64,000 nt of DNA from JAGOMX01 sp041738135 (GCA_041738135.1 JBGSQK010000029.1:48623-112622); one strand, 5' to 3'. Counted from the first letter of the stretch, positions 17,330 through 26,046 are shown. Translations and numbers: made by a program. The notes: generated by a model not told the origin, from the letters alone.

Positions 17330-17812
17330 TTATAGATAATTCAACACTGAATCCGCTTTGCTGACTGTGCATGCGAGGGAGTTGGGTTCCACGTCTAGGT
17401 GCTTGATAATGCCGTCGTCTATGATGGACGTATAGCGTACAGATCTGGTGCCTAAGCCTATGGCACTGCCGTCAAAAGTAAGCCCCATAGCGGTTGAGAA
17501 ATCTGCATTCCAATCAGCGAGCATGGAGATTTTATTGTCAACTGCTGAAGCCTCTTCCCAGGCCCTCATGACGATGGGGTCATTGACGGAGACACAGATG
17601 ATTTCATCCACGCCTTTGGCTTTGATGGCTTCGGCCATTTTTACATAACTGGGTAAGTGTTGTTCGGAACATGTGCTGCTAAATGCAGCAGGCAAGGCAA
17701 ATAATACAACTTTTTTGCCATTTATAAGTGCGTGCAGATCCACATCGACAATGCCGTCGGCGGTTACACGTTTGAATGTAGCGTTTGGTACTTTGTCACC
17801 AACTTTTATCAT
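17330..17812 (-). CDS. Peroxiredoxin (Prx5/AhpC-TSA family)
   Basis: A 160-residue thiol peroxidase. MIKVGDKVPNATFK begins the thioredoxin fold; the peroxidatic cysteine lies in LPAAFSSTCSEQHLP, where the family usually has PGAFTPTCS; a conserved Trp/Asp region DWNADFSTAMGL follows. It reduces hydroperoxides with glutathione or thioredoxin as donor. Start at 17812 is favoured by AGGAG 10 bases upstream; an upstream in-frame extension to 17848 would run through the promoter. It is monocistronic with its own -10 box. Confidence 0.88.
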   Translation of the reverse strand: MIKVGDKVPNATFKRVTADGIVDVDLHALINGKKVVLFALPAAFSSTCSEQHLPSYVKMAEAIKAKGVDEIICVSVNDPIVMRAWEEASAVDNKISMLADWNADFSTAMGLTFDGSAIGLGTRSVRYTSIIDDGIIKHLDVEPNSLACTVSKADSVLNYL

Positions 17813-17836
17813 TTTAGCTGCTCCTGTTAAAATATC

Positions 17837-17845
17837 ATTATAGCA
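17837..17845 (-). promoter_or_regulatory. Extended -10 promoter of peroxiredoxin gene
   Basis: On the minus strand TGCTATAAT, an extended -10 (TGn plus TATAAT), sits about 25 bases before the chosen ATG. The -35 region is poor, as is common for extended -10 promoters. It also rules out the longer N-terminus. Confidence 0.55.
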
Positions 17846-17924
17846 CAATTTATTGCAGCTAAACGATAATTTAGAAGCTCTATAAACACTATCTTAAATC
17901 TACCACTCTTTCCTTTTAATAAGT

Positions 17925-17987
17925 GGTGGAAGCCTTTAGATGTCCTATTGGCGGAGATATCTTCCGGCTTCCACCGGTGTTATTTTT
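17925..17987 (+). other. Long stem-loop followed by T-rich tract
   Basis: GGTGGAAGCC (17925-17934) pairs exactly with GGCTTCCACC (17966-17975); an inner agatgtcc / ggagatatct pair extends the stem imperfectly, and GGTGTTATTTTTT follows on the plus strand. It looks like a terminator-type or small structured RNA element in a gap with no plus-strand gene upstream. The remaining bases to 18410 are AT-rich with no gene I can support. Confidence 0.4.
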
Positions 17988-18410
17988 TAGGTTGTTTTTG
18001 GCTTATAGGGATACCTTCCTCGTCACCTTTTTGCATTAACCGTACGGTAGATATGGCATTTTACACACCATATCCCTTACTTGCTCACCGCGCCGCTCAT
18101 TTCCAGACTTGCTTGGGTTACGCGGGGGCCCAAGCGCCGGATGCCTTTCGTTTTTGTGTACACGAGGGGGAGAGTTTTCTTCTCTCACCCTATATGTGTA
18201 ATATAGGTACAATAGTTTGTTTTGTCAAGAAAAAAGTTACTATATTGTCAAAAAAATATTATATATATGATGGTTATTACCATTTGTTGCAAAACCATTG
18301 CTGCGCATAGGTTTTAATGACTTAGGTAAGGCATAATGATGATACAGACGCTAACAGAAACTGCAATTTTTTTGAAATTATTGTGCAATTCGATCGATAT
18401 TTTTTGTGAA

Positions 18411-19571
18411 TCATTCTATTTTTAAGCGATAGATATGCCTACTGGAAAGATTTCCCAAGTATAGCCATCCATCTTTTTCAACGGCGGCGCTGACGTTAGG
18501 TATGACGCCTTTGCCATCTTGTAGGTATTTTAGAAACTTACCTTGGCTATCTATGGCCACAACGGCTGAATCCCTGGGGGCTGTGTATTTATTGATAAGA
18601 AGCCAGGCGGGGAGTTTTAGTAGCATTTGGCCAACAAATGCGGAATTGGCGCCCAGATCCAGTGATTTTCCATTGTTAAAGAGTGCTATCCAGAAAATAC
18701 TGTTGGGGCCGGCATGCAGATTATCGGGCAGACCGGGCGCTCTTTTTACGATCACTTCCGATTGCCCTGCTTTCGGTCCTTTGATGTAATAGACCAGTAG
18801 TTTACCTGTGCCGGATTCACCATATAGGAAATAACTTTGATCGGGGCTCATGACTATGCCATTGGACAATCTGAGATCGTTTATCAATGCTTTAGATTCT
18901 CCGGACCTAGGGTCGTAAGATATGATTCTACCTTTGGCCTCGAGGATCACACCAGCCGAACCGCCACCACCTACTGTTGGCGGGTATTTATAGGAGCTGT
19001 TAGTAAAATAGACTAGGCCATCATCGGAAACGGCAACACTGTTGGCAAAAATTGTTGACTTGCCATCTACCTCGGTTACCAGTGTTTTGATTTGTTTATC
19101 TTTGGTGACAACCTGTAGCCCTTTTAAGCAATTGGCTATGTAAAGATTGCCTTCCTTATCAAAATTAAGCCCTAATGGCCAGCCGCCCACATCTGCATAA
19201 ACTTGGTATGAGGCTCCATCGGGGCTCATTTTGATAATCTGACCATTGGTCAGACCCGTATATATGTGCCCTTCTCGATCAAAGACTATATCTTCAGGGC
19301 CATCTGCGGGAAGTTCGACGCCAAAGGGCTCGGCTTTTGAGAGTAAATCGTTGGGCGCTAAGACGCCTTCAGCTGCTGGAAGAGCTGATAGTTCCCACGT
19401 GGTCACTTTTATGTCTACAGGCCAAAAGCAAAGATAGCCTGCATAAGCTAGGATCAATATAAAAAGCAACATAAGGATGCGTTTAATGAATTTCCACAAT
19501 TGTTTCTTTCCCAAACTATATAGGTGTTCCAGCTCCGTATAGCTATAAGGAGCCGCTTTCGCGGCACTCAT
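18411..19571 (-). CDS. Membrane-anchored SMP-30/strictosidine-synthase-like beta-propeller protein
   Basis: A 386-residue protein with a cytoplasmic N-terminal tail, one membrane anchor (about residues 28-50, IKRILMLLFILILAYAGYLCFW) and a periplasmic six-bladed propeller. Typical segments: GPEDIVFDREGHIYTGLTNGQI, PLGLNFDKEGNLYIANCLKGL, DDGLVYFTNSSYKYPP, RLSNGIVMSPDQSYFLYGESG, LPDNLHAGPNSIFWIAL. This is the gluconolactonase/Str_synth family (lactone or ester hydrolases, often uncharacterised). The start codon lies exactly where a half class B repeat joins the gene, so the true N-terminus could have been altered by that insertion. Confidence 0.82.
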   Translation of the reverse strand: MSAAKAAPYSYTELEHLYSLGKKQLWKFIKRILMLLFILILAYAGYLCFWPVDIKVTTWELSALPAAEGVLAPNDLLSKAEPFGVELPADGPEDIVFDREGHIYTGLTNGQIIKMSPDGASYQVYADVGGWPLGLNFDKEGNLYIANCLKGLQVVTKDKQIKTLVTEVDGKSTIFANSVAVSDDGLVYFTNSSYKYPPTVGGGGSAGVILEAKGRIISYDPRSGESKALINDLRLSNGIVMSPDQSYFLYGESGTGKLLVYYIKGPKAGQSEVIVKRAPGLPDNLHAGPNSIFWIALFNNGKSLDLGANSAFVGQMLLKLPAWLLINKYTAPRDSAVVAIDSQGKFLKYLQDGKGVIPNVSAAVEKDGWLYLGNLSSRHIYRLKIE

Positions 19572-19623
19572 TCGCTGGATCCTTCACTTCCTCGGCTTTG
19601 CCGAGGCGCGTTCTGGATGACGG
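19570..19623. repeat. Class B repeat, half copy at a start codon
   Basis: ATTCGCTGGATCCTTCACTT through gcgttctggatgacgg equals the right half of the class B unit at 16374-16427. No left half is present. Its first bases are the complement of the start codon of the neighbouring SMP-30-like gene. Confidence 0.75.
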
Positions 19624-19688
19624 AACTTCAGCGCCCATTTGATTACCTTAGCAATTACTGTATCTCAACTGAATTAACAAAAGATTGA

Positions 19689-20438
19689 TCAAACCCTTTT
19701 TGATCCTAGCCGTATAAAGAAATCAGAAACGGCCACCGGTAGGCATTGCATGAACCTCATAAAGATGAAGGGTATGGTGGGAAAAGCGATAATTGCTTTT
19801 TTCTTAGCCAGGCCCTTGGTAATGATGTGGGCAGACTCATCTGCTTCTAACAAAAACGGCATTGGATGAGCGTTGCGGTCTGTGAGGGGTGTTTTTATAA
19901 ATCCTGGGCAAATAGTTGAAACTGCAATGTTGAATGGCTCCAGCGACAGACGCCAATCATCGCAGAACATCTTGATCGCTGCTTTGCTGGCAGAATATGG
20001 ACCTCGACCAGGGAATGTTTTGTAGGCGGCCAGTGAACTGACCACAGCCAGATGACCATTGCGACGATCCCTCATAGGCGGGATTAGGGGTAGAATCGTA
20101 TTCAATACACCATCAATATTGGTCTTTAGCACATTCTCCATCTCATCTCGATCAGGAAATGCTGACCGAGATGATACTCCAGCGTTGGCGATGACCAGAT
20201 CAATGGGATGAGTAGCATCTACTTCCATAAGCCACTTTTCCATCTGAACGCGATCTTTTACATCTATGGCTTTGATGACAACGACGGCGCCTTTGGCAGA
20301 ACAGGATTTTTCAACCTCTTCCAGTCTCTTTTCATCCCTCCCGGTTAGAAGAAGAGTAGTGCTCGGAGACGCGTAATGTTCAGCCAGGGCCTTGCCGATA
20401 CCACTGCTTGCACCGGTTATGAGTATGCATTTATACAT
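19689..20438 (-). CDS. SDR-family NAD(P)-dependent oxidoreductase
   Basis: A 249-residue classical short-chain dehydrogenase. It has TGASSGIG (cofactor loop, residues 8-15), ANAG near 88, a catalytic Ser in VVSSLAAYK and the YxxxK pair in PYSASKAAIK, then the PGFIKTPLTD loop. The substrate is not predictable. The C-terminus has a hydrophobic stretch (IIAFPTIPFIFMRFMQCLPVAV) that may touch the membrane. It is followed by the SMP-30-like gene on the same strand, separated by the half repeat. Confidence 0.9.
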   Translation of the reverse strand: MYKCILITGASSGIGKALAEHYASPSTTLLLTGRDEKRLEEVEKSCSAKGAVVVIKAIDVKDRVQMEKWLMEVDATHPIDLVIANAGVSSRSAFPDRDEMENVLKTNIDGVLNTILPLIPPMRDRRNGHLAVVSSLAAYKTFPGRGPYSASKAAIKMFCDDWRLSLEPFNIAVSTICPGFIKTPLTDRNAHPMPFLLEADESAHIITKGLAKKKAIIAFPTIPFIFMRFMQCLPVAVSDFFIRLGSKRV

Positions 20439-20489
20439 GTGCGACTTTAGTTTATGGCTATATACTTAGCATACTAGCACAAAATATTT

Positions 20490-20507
20490 AGAGGTCTAAT
20501 GACCTCT
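20490..20507 (-). terminator. Weak hairpin at the protease stop codon
   Basis: AGAGGTC TAAT GACCTCT forms a 7-bp stem that includes the last codons and stop of the protease gene. On the minus strand an A/T-rich tract (aaatatttt) follows. It may end transcription, but the stem is short. Confidence 0.3.
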
Positions 20508-21803
20508 TTTAAGAAAATTCAACATGACAGGGACCCAAGCATTTAAGCTATAACCACGTCCGTTTTGCCCTTTAATGAGAGATGCACAACAATTTACATT
20601 GTCTGCCTGGCGTGTCATGGGATTTACATCGACTCCGTAAGTGCACAGGATGCCTGCAATCCTTACTCCTTCAGGTGTCATTACTAACATAGGCCCACCG
20701 CTGTCGCCTGGAGGTGAGCCACTGACTATACCGTCTTTTGTATCAAAATCTCGTTTACAGAAAAGATGTGCAAGTTCTTTAAGGACTTCAAATTTATTAA
20801 AGTGCCATTTTTGTTGAACATCGCCCTTCAATTGTCCTTGATCAACGAGCCACGGCAAATTGTTATGTGCAAGCAAACGGATCACGTCATACTCAACCAT
20901 TTCAGGATCCACATCTAATTTCATGGCTATGCGATGAAGTTCAGGGCGTTGTGCATTTTCTAGCTGCCCGTAACCATAAAGAGCGCACATCTGATAGAAG
21001 TTATTCACGCGGCCAATTAAGGGTATTGTCGGATGCGTAGCCGGCATGCTGTTTTCTAACATGAGAAAAACCATGTCATATCGTGTAATTTTTTCAGTAG
21101 GATCGCGACCGGCTAGCTCATGAAGCAGATGAATATATTTGGCATCTACAACCATGGAACGTACTGGTGCGTTATTCCACGTTACGCCTCTGCCTCTCAA
21201 ATCTATAAGCACAGGCCCATTCTGTTGCCTTAAGGTATTTGCAGCGGGGAGAACTCTATGAAATACATGAGCCGCTGAAATAACAATATTTGGTTCGATC
21301 AACGTACCCGTGCCGCAATGGTAGGCCCCCGATTCGTATTGAACAATTACCTGCCCAATAGCCGGGATAAAGTTAAGGATGGGTAAATTTGGGATGGCAT
21401 TTTTATTTGCCTCTATAATAGCCGCCGCGCTTTCAGCATCCAGTTCCCTTTGCAGCTGCTCTGCATAAGCAAGCTCAGCCATGTCACGAGCATTTTGCTG
21501 CTCAAGTTCACGTTGAACTTGGGCAGCATAAGCTCGATCGTTTACATAAGGTTGTCCTTGTTGTGCCGGGATCCTGGGTTGGGCGGCCAGCATGGATAAA
21601 CGCAGAGCTTCTTGAAACTGAGCTTCCTCAGGATCGATGTTTGCATTCTGTGTTGACGCTCTTTCCGAAGCCAAGCGAGAGGCCTCCAATACCTCACGAA
21701 GCTGCTCTTCCTCAGGATCATAAGAAGCCGATGATTTAGAAAGGAAAGCCATAGAGATTGAAAGGGTTAATGATAATATGGTGATGGACTTAAATTTAAA
21801 CAT
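20496..21803 (-). CDS. Secreted trypsin-like serine protease with ubiquitin-interacting-type helices
   Basis: A 435-residue protein. Residues 1-27 form a signal peptide (ITILSLTLSISMAFLSKSSA). Residues 29-125 are a run of acidic amphipathic helices: DPEEEQLREVLEASRLASE at 29-47 and DPEEAQFQEALRLSMLAAQ at 57-75 fit the UIM pattern (acidic patch, xxALxxS); RAYAAQVQREL at 90-100 and AELAYAEQLQRELDAE at 109-124 fit the inverted MIU pattern. The S1-type protease follows: His179 in ISAAHVF, Asp243 in RYDMVFLML, Ser368 in PPGDSGGPML. An insertion of ~60 residues precedes the serine. An exported protease with eukaryotic ubiquitin-binding modules suggests a host-directed effector; this is inference. 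A secreted lipase is its divergent neighbour. Confidence 0.78.
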   Translation of the reverse strand: MFKFKSITILSLTLSISMAFLSKSSASYDPEEEQLREVLEASRLASERASTQNANIDPEEAQFQEALRLSMLAAQPRIPAQQGQPYVNDRAYAAQVQRELEQQNARDMAELAYAEQLQRELDAESAAAIIEANKNAIPNLPILNFIPAIGQVIVQYESGAYHCGTGTLIEPNIVISAAHVFHRVLPAANTLRQQNGPVLIDLRGRGVTWNNAPVRSMVVDAKYIHLLHELAGRDPTEKITRYDMVFLMLENSMPATHPTIPLIGRVNNFYQMCALYGYGQLENAQRPELHRIAMKLDVDPEMVEYDVIRLLAHNNLPWLVDQGQLKGDVQQKWHFNKFEVLKELAHLFCKRDFDTKDGIVSGSPPGDSGGPMLVMTPEGVRIAGILCTYGVDVNPMTRQADNVNCCASLIKGQNGRGYSLNAWVPVMLNFLKRGH

Positions 21804-21961
21804 TATACGATCCTATTAATAAACTACATATACAAGACTTTTTTAGACCACTGTTGGAGTTCTGTCAACATTTTTTAGATTGTTAATTCGGCGTGTAGAT
21901 GTGGCCTAGATATAATGTTCTTGATACGATATAATGATAGTATATTCATTAACTGACGAGA

Positions 21962-23059
21962 ATGAATAGAATTATGAAAAATTTCATCTTCTCTTGCCTC
22001 CTGCTCAGTTCCTTTACTGAATGTTCTCACGGAACTCTCTCCTTGTGCGATACAGGTGAATCGGGAGTTATGAGTTCCAGTCGATCCGGTTTTAGACCGG
22101 CAAACCACATCAATTTCAAGCGGCATGAGATTTCTCTGGCTGCAAAACTTGCAGATTTGGCTTATAAGGTTTATGGCGACGTCAATTTGAACCTTGAAGA
22201 ATTTCAAGAGGATGGCTATTTGGCCACCCCGTTTTATGGAGAGACGGGCCACACAGCTTTAACTAATTACTTTGTTGCTCGATCTAAAATGGGATTGATG
22301 GTTGAAAGTGAAACCGAGATAATCGTTGCCTTGCGAGGCTCCGTTAGCAAGGCGGATATGTTAACGGATGCTTACATTTGGAATTCTTGGTTGCAAAAAG
22401 AGGCTTTTAATGGGGAAGAAAAAGGTAGAGTTCATGTGGGGTTTAATAGGACATTTGAGTCCTTTAAGGATGAACTCAGTCAACTCATTTTATCCGCCTT
22501 ATGCAAGGGGAAAAGACGAGTTACCTTTGTGGGCCACAGTATGGGAGGAGCCCTTGCTAATTTGGCAGCACTTTATTTTGCGCGACTTGCTCAGGAAAAG
22601 GAGATGAGTGACCTGGAAATTAAGCTGGTTAGTTTTAATGCGCCACGATTAGGAAGCAAGAATTTTGCTGATAAACTCCATGAGTTGATAGGTAAGCAAA
22701 ATATTGCACGGTTTACCACGGGAACGCGTGAGGGAGTATCAACTTTTATTTTAGGGTCGTTTGGGTTCAAGCATGCTGGAACAAATATCGTTGTGACCAA
22801 GGCGAGCAACAGCTTACTATCTGACCATAAAATGGCCTGTTTTCTAGGAGGGGCCGCTGAGCTGGCGTTTGCATTGCATAATGCTGTGCCAGAAAAGGTT
22901 AATGGGTTTAAGACACAGCTGAGTATGAGCAAGATTACAGCTGTAAAACAGGCTAGCTTTTATCACATTGTTGTAACACGTGTGGTTAGCTCAAATTACC
23001 AACTGTTGAAAGATAGATTTTGGGCGTTGATGGGGTATGGAGCGACAAGTCGCACATGA
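21962..23059 (+). CDS. Secreted class 3 lipase-like protein
   Basis: A 365-residue alpha/beta hydrolase of the Lipase_3 family with a signal peptide (FIFSCLLLSSFTECSHG). Motifs: IVALRGSVSKADMLTDAY, the nucleophile elbow GHSMGGALANLAA, FNAPRLGSKNFADKL, FKHAGTNIVV and SDHKMACF (likely catalytic His). The Asp of the triad, normally in a DPVP-type loop after RVxxxN, appears as TREGVS, so Glu may replace Asp. Class 3 lipases are common among effectors of intracellular bacteria. ATGs at 21962 and 21974 are both possible starts. It is divergent from the ubiquitin-motif protease with about 158 bases between. Confidence 0.8.
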   Translation: MNRIMKNFIFSCLLLSSFTECSHGTLSLCDTGESGVMSSSRSGFRPANHINFKRHEISLAAKLADLAYKVYGDVNLNLEEFQEDGYLATPFYGETGHTALTNYFVARSKMGLMVESETEIIVALRGSVSKADMLTDAYIWNSWLQKEAFNGEEKGRVHVGFNRTFESFKDELSQLILSALCKGKRRVTFVGHSMGGALANLAALYFARLAQEKEMSDLEIKLVSFNAPRLGSKNFADKLHELIGKQNIARFTTGTREGVSTFILGSFGFKHAGTNIVVTKASNSLLSDHKMACFLGGAAELAFALHNAVPEKVNGFKTQLSMSKITAVKQASFYHIVVTRVVSSNYQLLKDRFWALMGYGATSRT

Positions 23060-23064
23060 TTATG

Positions 23065-23186
23065 GTAGGGCTCTGCCCTACAATCTGGGATATTTGTGAT
23101 AATAACATTAAGGATTAGTCATGGCTAATTGGGAAGATTAGTCATGTTATTTTCATATAAATCCTGGGGTTTGGGGCAAAGCCCCA
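23065..23186. repeat. Palindromic element related to the 3924 element
   Basis: gtagggctctgccctac, then GGGATATTTGTGATAATAACAT (about 23088-23107) mirrored by ATGTTATTTTCATATAAATCC (about 23143-23164), and a terminal ggggcaaagcccc hairpin. The arms match the inner arm of the 3924-4157 element (gggatatttatgaaaataacat). Confidence 0.6.
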
Positions 23187-23200
23187 AGAATTGATCCTTA

Positions 23201-23373
23201 CCTCTCCCCTCGTGGGAGAGGTCCGGAGCGCAGCGTAGGGGTGAGGGGTCTTACGGCTGCTTCCGGCGAGCTGCAGCACCCCCTCACCCGGCCTTTGGCC
23301 GACCTCTCCCACGAGGGGAGAGGTGAAGAGAAGCCAACCTTACTTTAACCTCTCCCCTTGTAGGGGAAGAGGT
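23201..23373. repeat. Class C repeat, copy 2 plus a trailing fragment
   Basis: ACCTCTCCCCTCGTGGGAGA ... gaggggtc..., mirrored by ...ccctcacccggcctttggcc and ACCTCTCCCACGAGGGGAGA. A shorter fragment cctctccccttgtaggggaagaggt follows at 23349-23373 and abuts the rpsI terminator. Confidence 0.8.
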
Positions 23374-23403
23374 AAAAAAAAAGCCACGGTATGAACCGTG
23401 GCT
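23374..23403 (-). terminator. Rho-independent terminator of rplM-rpsI
   Basis: On the minus strand AGCCACGGT TCAT ACCGTGGCT is a perfect 9-bp stem followed by nine T residues, about 27 bases beyond the rpsI stop codon. A classic intrinsic terminator. Confidence 0.92.
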
Positions 23404-23429
23404 GATTTTTTGTATCCGAACAAAACCGA

Positions 23430-23957
23430 TTAACGCTTTGAGAATTGGAAGCGCTTTCTGGCTTTTGCGTGGCCGTACTTTTTACGTTCAACAACACGGC
23501 TGTCGCGGGTGATTAAACCTGCTGACTTCAGCGCGCCGCGCAAGTCGGGCTCTTGATATGTTAGTGCCTTGCTGATTCCGTGACGTACGGCACCGGCTTG
23601 GCCTGATAGTCCACCGCCCGCAACTGTTGCGATTACGTCGTATTGACGCTCACGACCAGCTACCTTGAAGGCGTGGTTGATAATCATTTGTTGTGCAGGA
23701 CGTGCAAAGTAAACCTCAATGGTCCGCTCGTTCACGACGATCTTGCCATTACCTGGCTTAATCCATACGCGAGCAACCGCATTCTTACGCTTACCTGTTG
23801 CATAGGAACGACCTAGCTTGTCGATGATGGGTTTGCGCTCAATGGGCACATTGCCTGAATCGGACAGGGAAGCAGAGATTGCTGCTGCAACACCGGCGTC
23901 GGCTTTACCGCTCAACGCTGATTTTAAATCTTCTAAACCTTGGGTTGTAGATGCCAT
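23430..23957 (-). CDS. rpsI: 30S ribosomal protein S9
   Basis: A 175-residue protein. The conserved S9 part begins at about residue 48 (GRSYATGKRKNAVARVWIKPG) and ends in KKYGHAKARKRFQFSKR, the tail that reaches the P site. The ~45-residue N-terminal extension rich in Ala/Ser is longer than in E. coli S9 (130 residues) but N-terminal extensions are common in alphaproteobacteria. It follows rplM by 11 bases in the usual order. Confidence 0.97.
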   Translation of the reverse strand: MASTTQGLEDLKSALSGKADAGVAAAISASLSDSGNVPIERKPIIDKLGRSYATGKRKNAVARVWIKPGNGKIVVNERTIEVYFARPAQQMIINHAFKVAGRERQYDVIATVAGGGLSGQAGAVRHGISKALTYQEPDLRGALKSAGLITRDSRVVERKKYGHAKARKRFQFSKR

Positions 23958-23968
23958 AATCTAAGCTC

Positions 23969-24436
23969 CTAACCTAATTGACGTACGTTTTTTGGATTCA
24001 TACCGGCCACATCCAAAACCTGTGGGTTTTGAGCCTCATGGGGATGCGACGGCCCTGTGTACACACGAAGGTGTGTCATAACCTGACGTCCCAATGGACC
24101 CTTTGGCACCATGCGCTCAACAGCCTTCATGATAACACGCTCAGGGAATTTTCCTTCCAGGATACGTCTTGGCGTTGTTTCTTTGATACCGCCAGGATAA
24201 CCTGTGTGCTTATAATACACCTTATCTTCACGCTTATCGCCTGTGAGCTGGATCTTATCCGCATTGACGATGACGATATGATCGCCACAATCCATGTGTG
24301 GAGTGTATCCAGTCTTATGCTTTCCGCGTAAGCGTGACGCTACTATAGCGGCCAAACGCCCTAGTACTAGGCCGTCCGCGTCAATAAGTGACCAGTTTTT
24401 TTCAACCTCAGAAGGCTTCATAGAATAAGTTTTCAT
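23969..24436 (-). CDS. rplM: 50S ribosomal protein L13
   Basis: A 155-residue L13: WSLIDADGLVLGRLAAIVASRLRGKHK, YTPHMDCGDHIVIVNADKI, GYPGGIKE and MVPKGPLGRQVMTHLRVYTGPSHPHEAQ are all standard. It is an early-binding large-subunit protein. First gene of the rplM-rpsI unit. Confidence 0.97.
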   Translation of the reverse strand: MKTYSMKPSEVEKNWSLIDADGLVLGRLAAIVASRLRGKHKTGYTPHMDCGDHIVIVNADKIQLTGDKREDKVYYKHTGYPGGIKETTPRRILEGKFPERVIMKAVERMVPKGPLGRQVMTHLRVYTGPSHPHEAQNPQVLDVAGMNPKNVRQLG

Positions 24437-24576
24437 ATTTAAATCTTCTATAAATTAATTGATTTCATCTTCATGAGATACCTAATTTTGCACCATTCGT
24501 CAACCATTAGTATGAACGAAACAAACAAAATCATCAGGTAGCTCCAAAGACCTGAAGCCATTAATACTGCAATCGT

Positions 24577-26046
24577 TTACAGAAGTACAGGATTATTTTC
24601 ACATTTGACAGGAAGTTTGATGCTAAAGGTTGATCCTTCGCCAACTTTGCTGGATACAGACACGTCTCCACCCATGAGATTACAGGTTTTTTTGGTAATG
24701 GCAAGACCAAGGCCGGTGCCACCATAACGCCTTGTGGTGGACTCATCTGCTTGCGTAAAGGCATCAAAAACCCGACTTTGCTGTTCTGCAGTCATGCCAA
24801 TTCCCGTATCTGTCACCGCAAAGATAACCCACTCATTATCATTGGCAATTTCATGCTTAATATCTAAGGTCACATTACCATTTTGAGTAAATTTAGCTGC
24901 ATTGCTTAATAAATTGATCAAGCTCTGGCGTAGCTTCATTTCATCCACAAAAATAGAGTTCAAACTTTTGTCGATTTTAACCTCGAAGCGATTATTTCCC
25001 TTGTTCATGAGGGGCTTGATAATTGTTTTAACCTCTCGCATAATTTTTGGCACCTCGACCAGCTCCAGATGCATGGTCATTTTGCCGGCCTCAATTTTAG
25101 AAAGATCGAGGATCTCGTTGATAAGCTGCAACAGATGCCGTGCAGAAGAGACTATGCGTTCCAAATCAGGCAGGAACTCTTTGCCTTCCATTTCATCGCC
25201 CTCTTCGATTAAAATCTCGCTATACCCTATGATAGCATTTAAGGGCGTACGCAACTCATGACTCATATTGGCAAGAAATGCTGATTTAGTTTTGTTGGCT
25301 AAATCAGCATCTATCCGTGCTTGTTCCAGATCAATATTTGCCTTCATGATCTCGCGTTGACTTTCCTCAATTTTGCGGTAGTTCCTCGCCAAAGTTTTAG
25401 TCATGGTATTAAAAGCAGTGATCATGGTGCCAAACTCGTCGAATCGAGTTAACGGTATGACATGATTTAGATCGCCACTAGCCATTTTACTCATAACCCC
25501 GGTCATCATACCTAGGGGCTTAATTATAAGATGAGAGAGCACCGCGTAAATGGTTCCTATGGTAGACAGCAACAAGATAACGAAAACTTGCAGTTCATCC
25601 ATCAGTGAATCCCATTGCTTTTGTTGCAGCGAAGCCTGACTTAAGACGATTTTAAACTCGCCCAACAAAACATCTTCCGTATCGTTTTTAAACTTTATGG
25701 GTGCTGTAAATACAAGATTATCGTCCACTTTAGAATTTTCGCCGACCTGAACTGCAATATTGCCATCCTTATCGGTCACGTTTGCATATACGAAATCTCT
25801 GTCGTTCTTTAAAGCATCAATAGATGCTTTCATATTTTCCGTGTTCAAGTCCCACATGGACTGACCCAAGGCTTTGGATTGCATGTGGGCTAGCATGTGC
25901 CCGCGATCGGCTAACTCAGCAACATTCGATTCGGATTCATCAAGGATTGTCCATATACTAGAAAGCCCCATGATTACCGTAATAACGATCGCAACGGAAA
26001 TAATAGTCCGCCACTTTACGCTGAAATGTCTTCTAAGCTTCCCCAA
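24577..26046 (-). CDS. Orphan sensor histidine kinase
   Basis: A 489-residue membrane kinase. One helix (about 13-32), a periplasmic sensor loop (about 33-150), a second helix (VFVILLLSTIGTIYAVLSHLII), a HAMP domain, a coiled coil and the kinase core: H-box FLANMSHELRTPLNAIIGYSE, N-box LINLLSNAAKFT, G1 DTGIGM, F-box VFDAFTQAD and G2 GGTGLGLAI. No response regulator is next to it and it has no receiver domain, so its partner is elsewhere. The loop looks like a small single Cache-type domain but the stimulus is unknown. Confidence 0.92.
   Translation of the reverse strand: MGKLRRHFSVKWRTIISVAIVITVIMGLSSIWTILDESESNVAELADRGHMLAHMQSKALGQSMWDLNTENMKASIDALKNDRDFVYANVTDKDGNIAVQVGENSKVDDNLVFTAPIKFKNDTEDVLLGEFKIVLSQASLQQKQWDSLMDELQVFVILLLSTIGTIYAVLSHLIIKPLGMMTGVMSKMASGDLNHVIPLTRFDEFGTMITAFNTMTKTLARNYRKIEESQREIMKANIDLEQARIDADLANKTKSAFLANMSHELRTPLNAIIGYSEILIEEGDEMEGKEFLPDLERIVSSARHLLQLINEILDLSKIEAGKMTMHLELVEVPKIMREVKTIIKPLMNKGNNRFEVKIDKSLNSIFVDEMKLRQSLINLLSNAAKFTQNGNVTLDIKHEIANDNEWVIFAVTDTGIGMTAEQQSRVFDAFTQADESTTRRYGGTGLGLAITKKTCNLMGGDVSVSSKVGEGSTFSIKLPVKCENNPVLL

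Noticed and set aside
17948..18310. 120-codon open frame in the gap after the peroxiredoxin gene
   Set aside because: Starts inside a stem-loop, has no ribosome site, an irregular Cys/Tyr/His-rich composition and ends in AT-rich low-complexity sequence.
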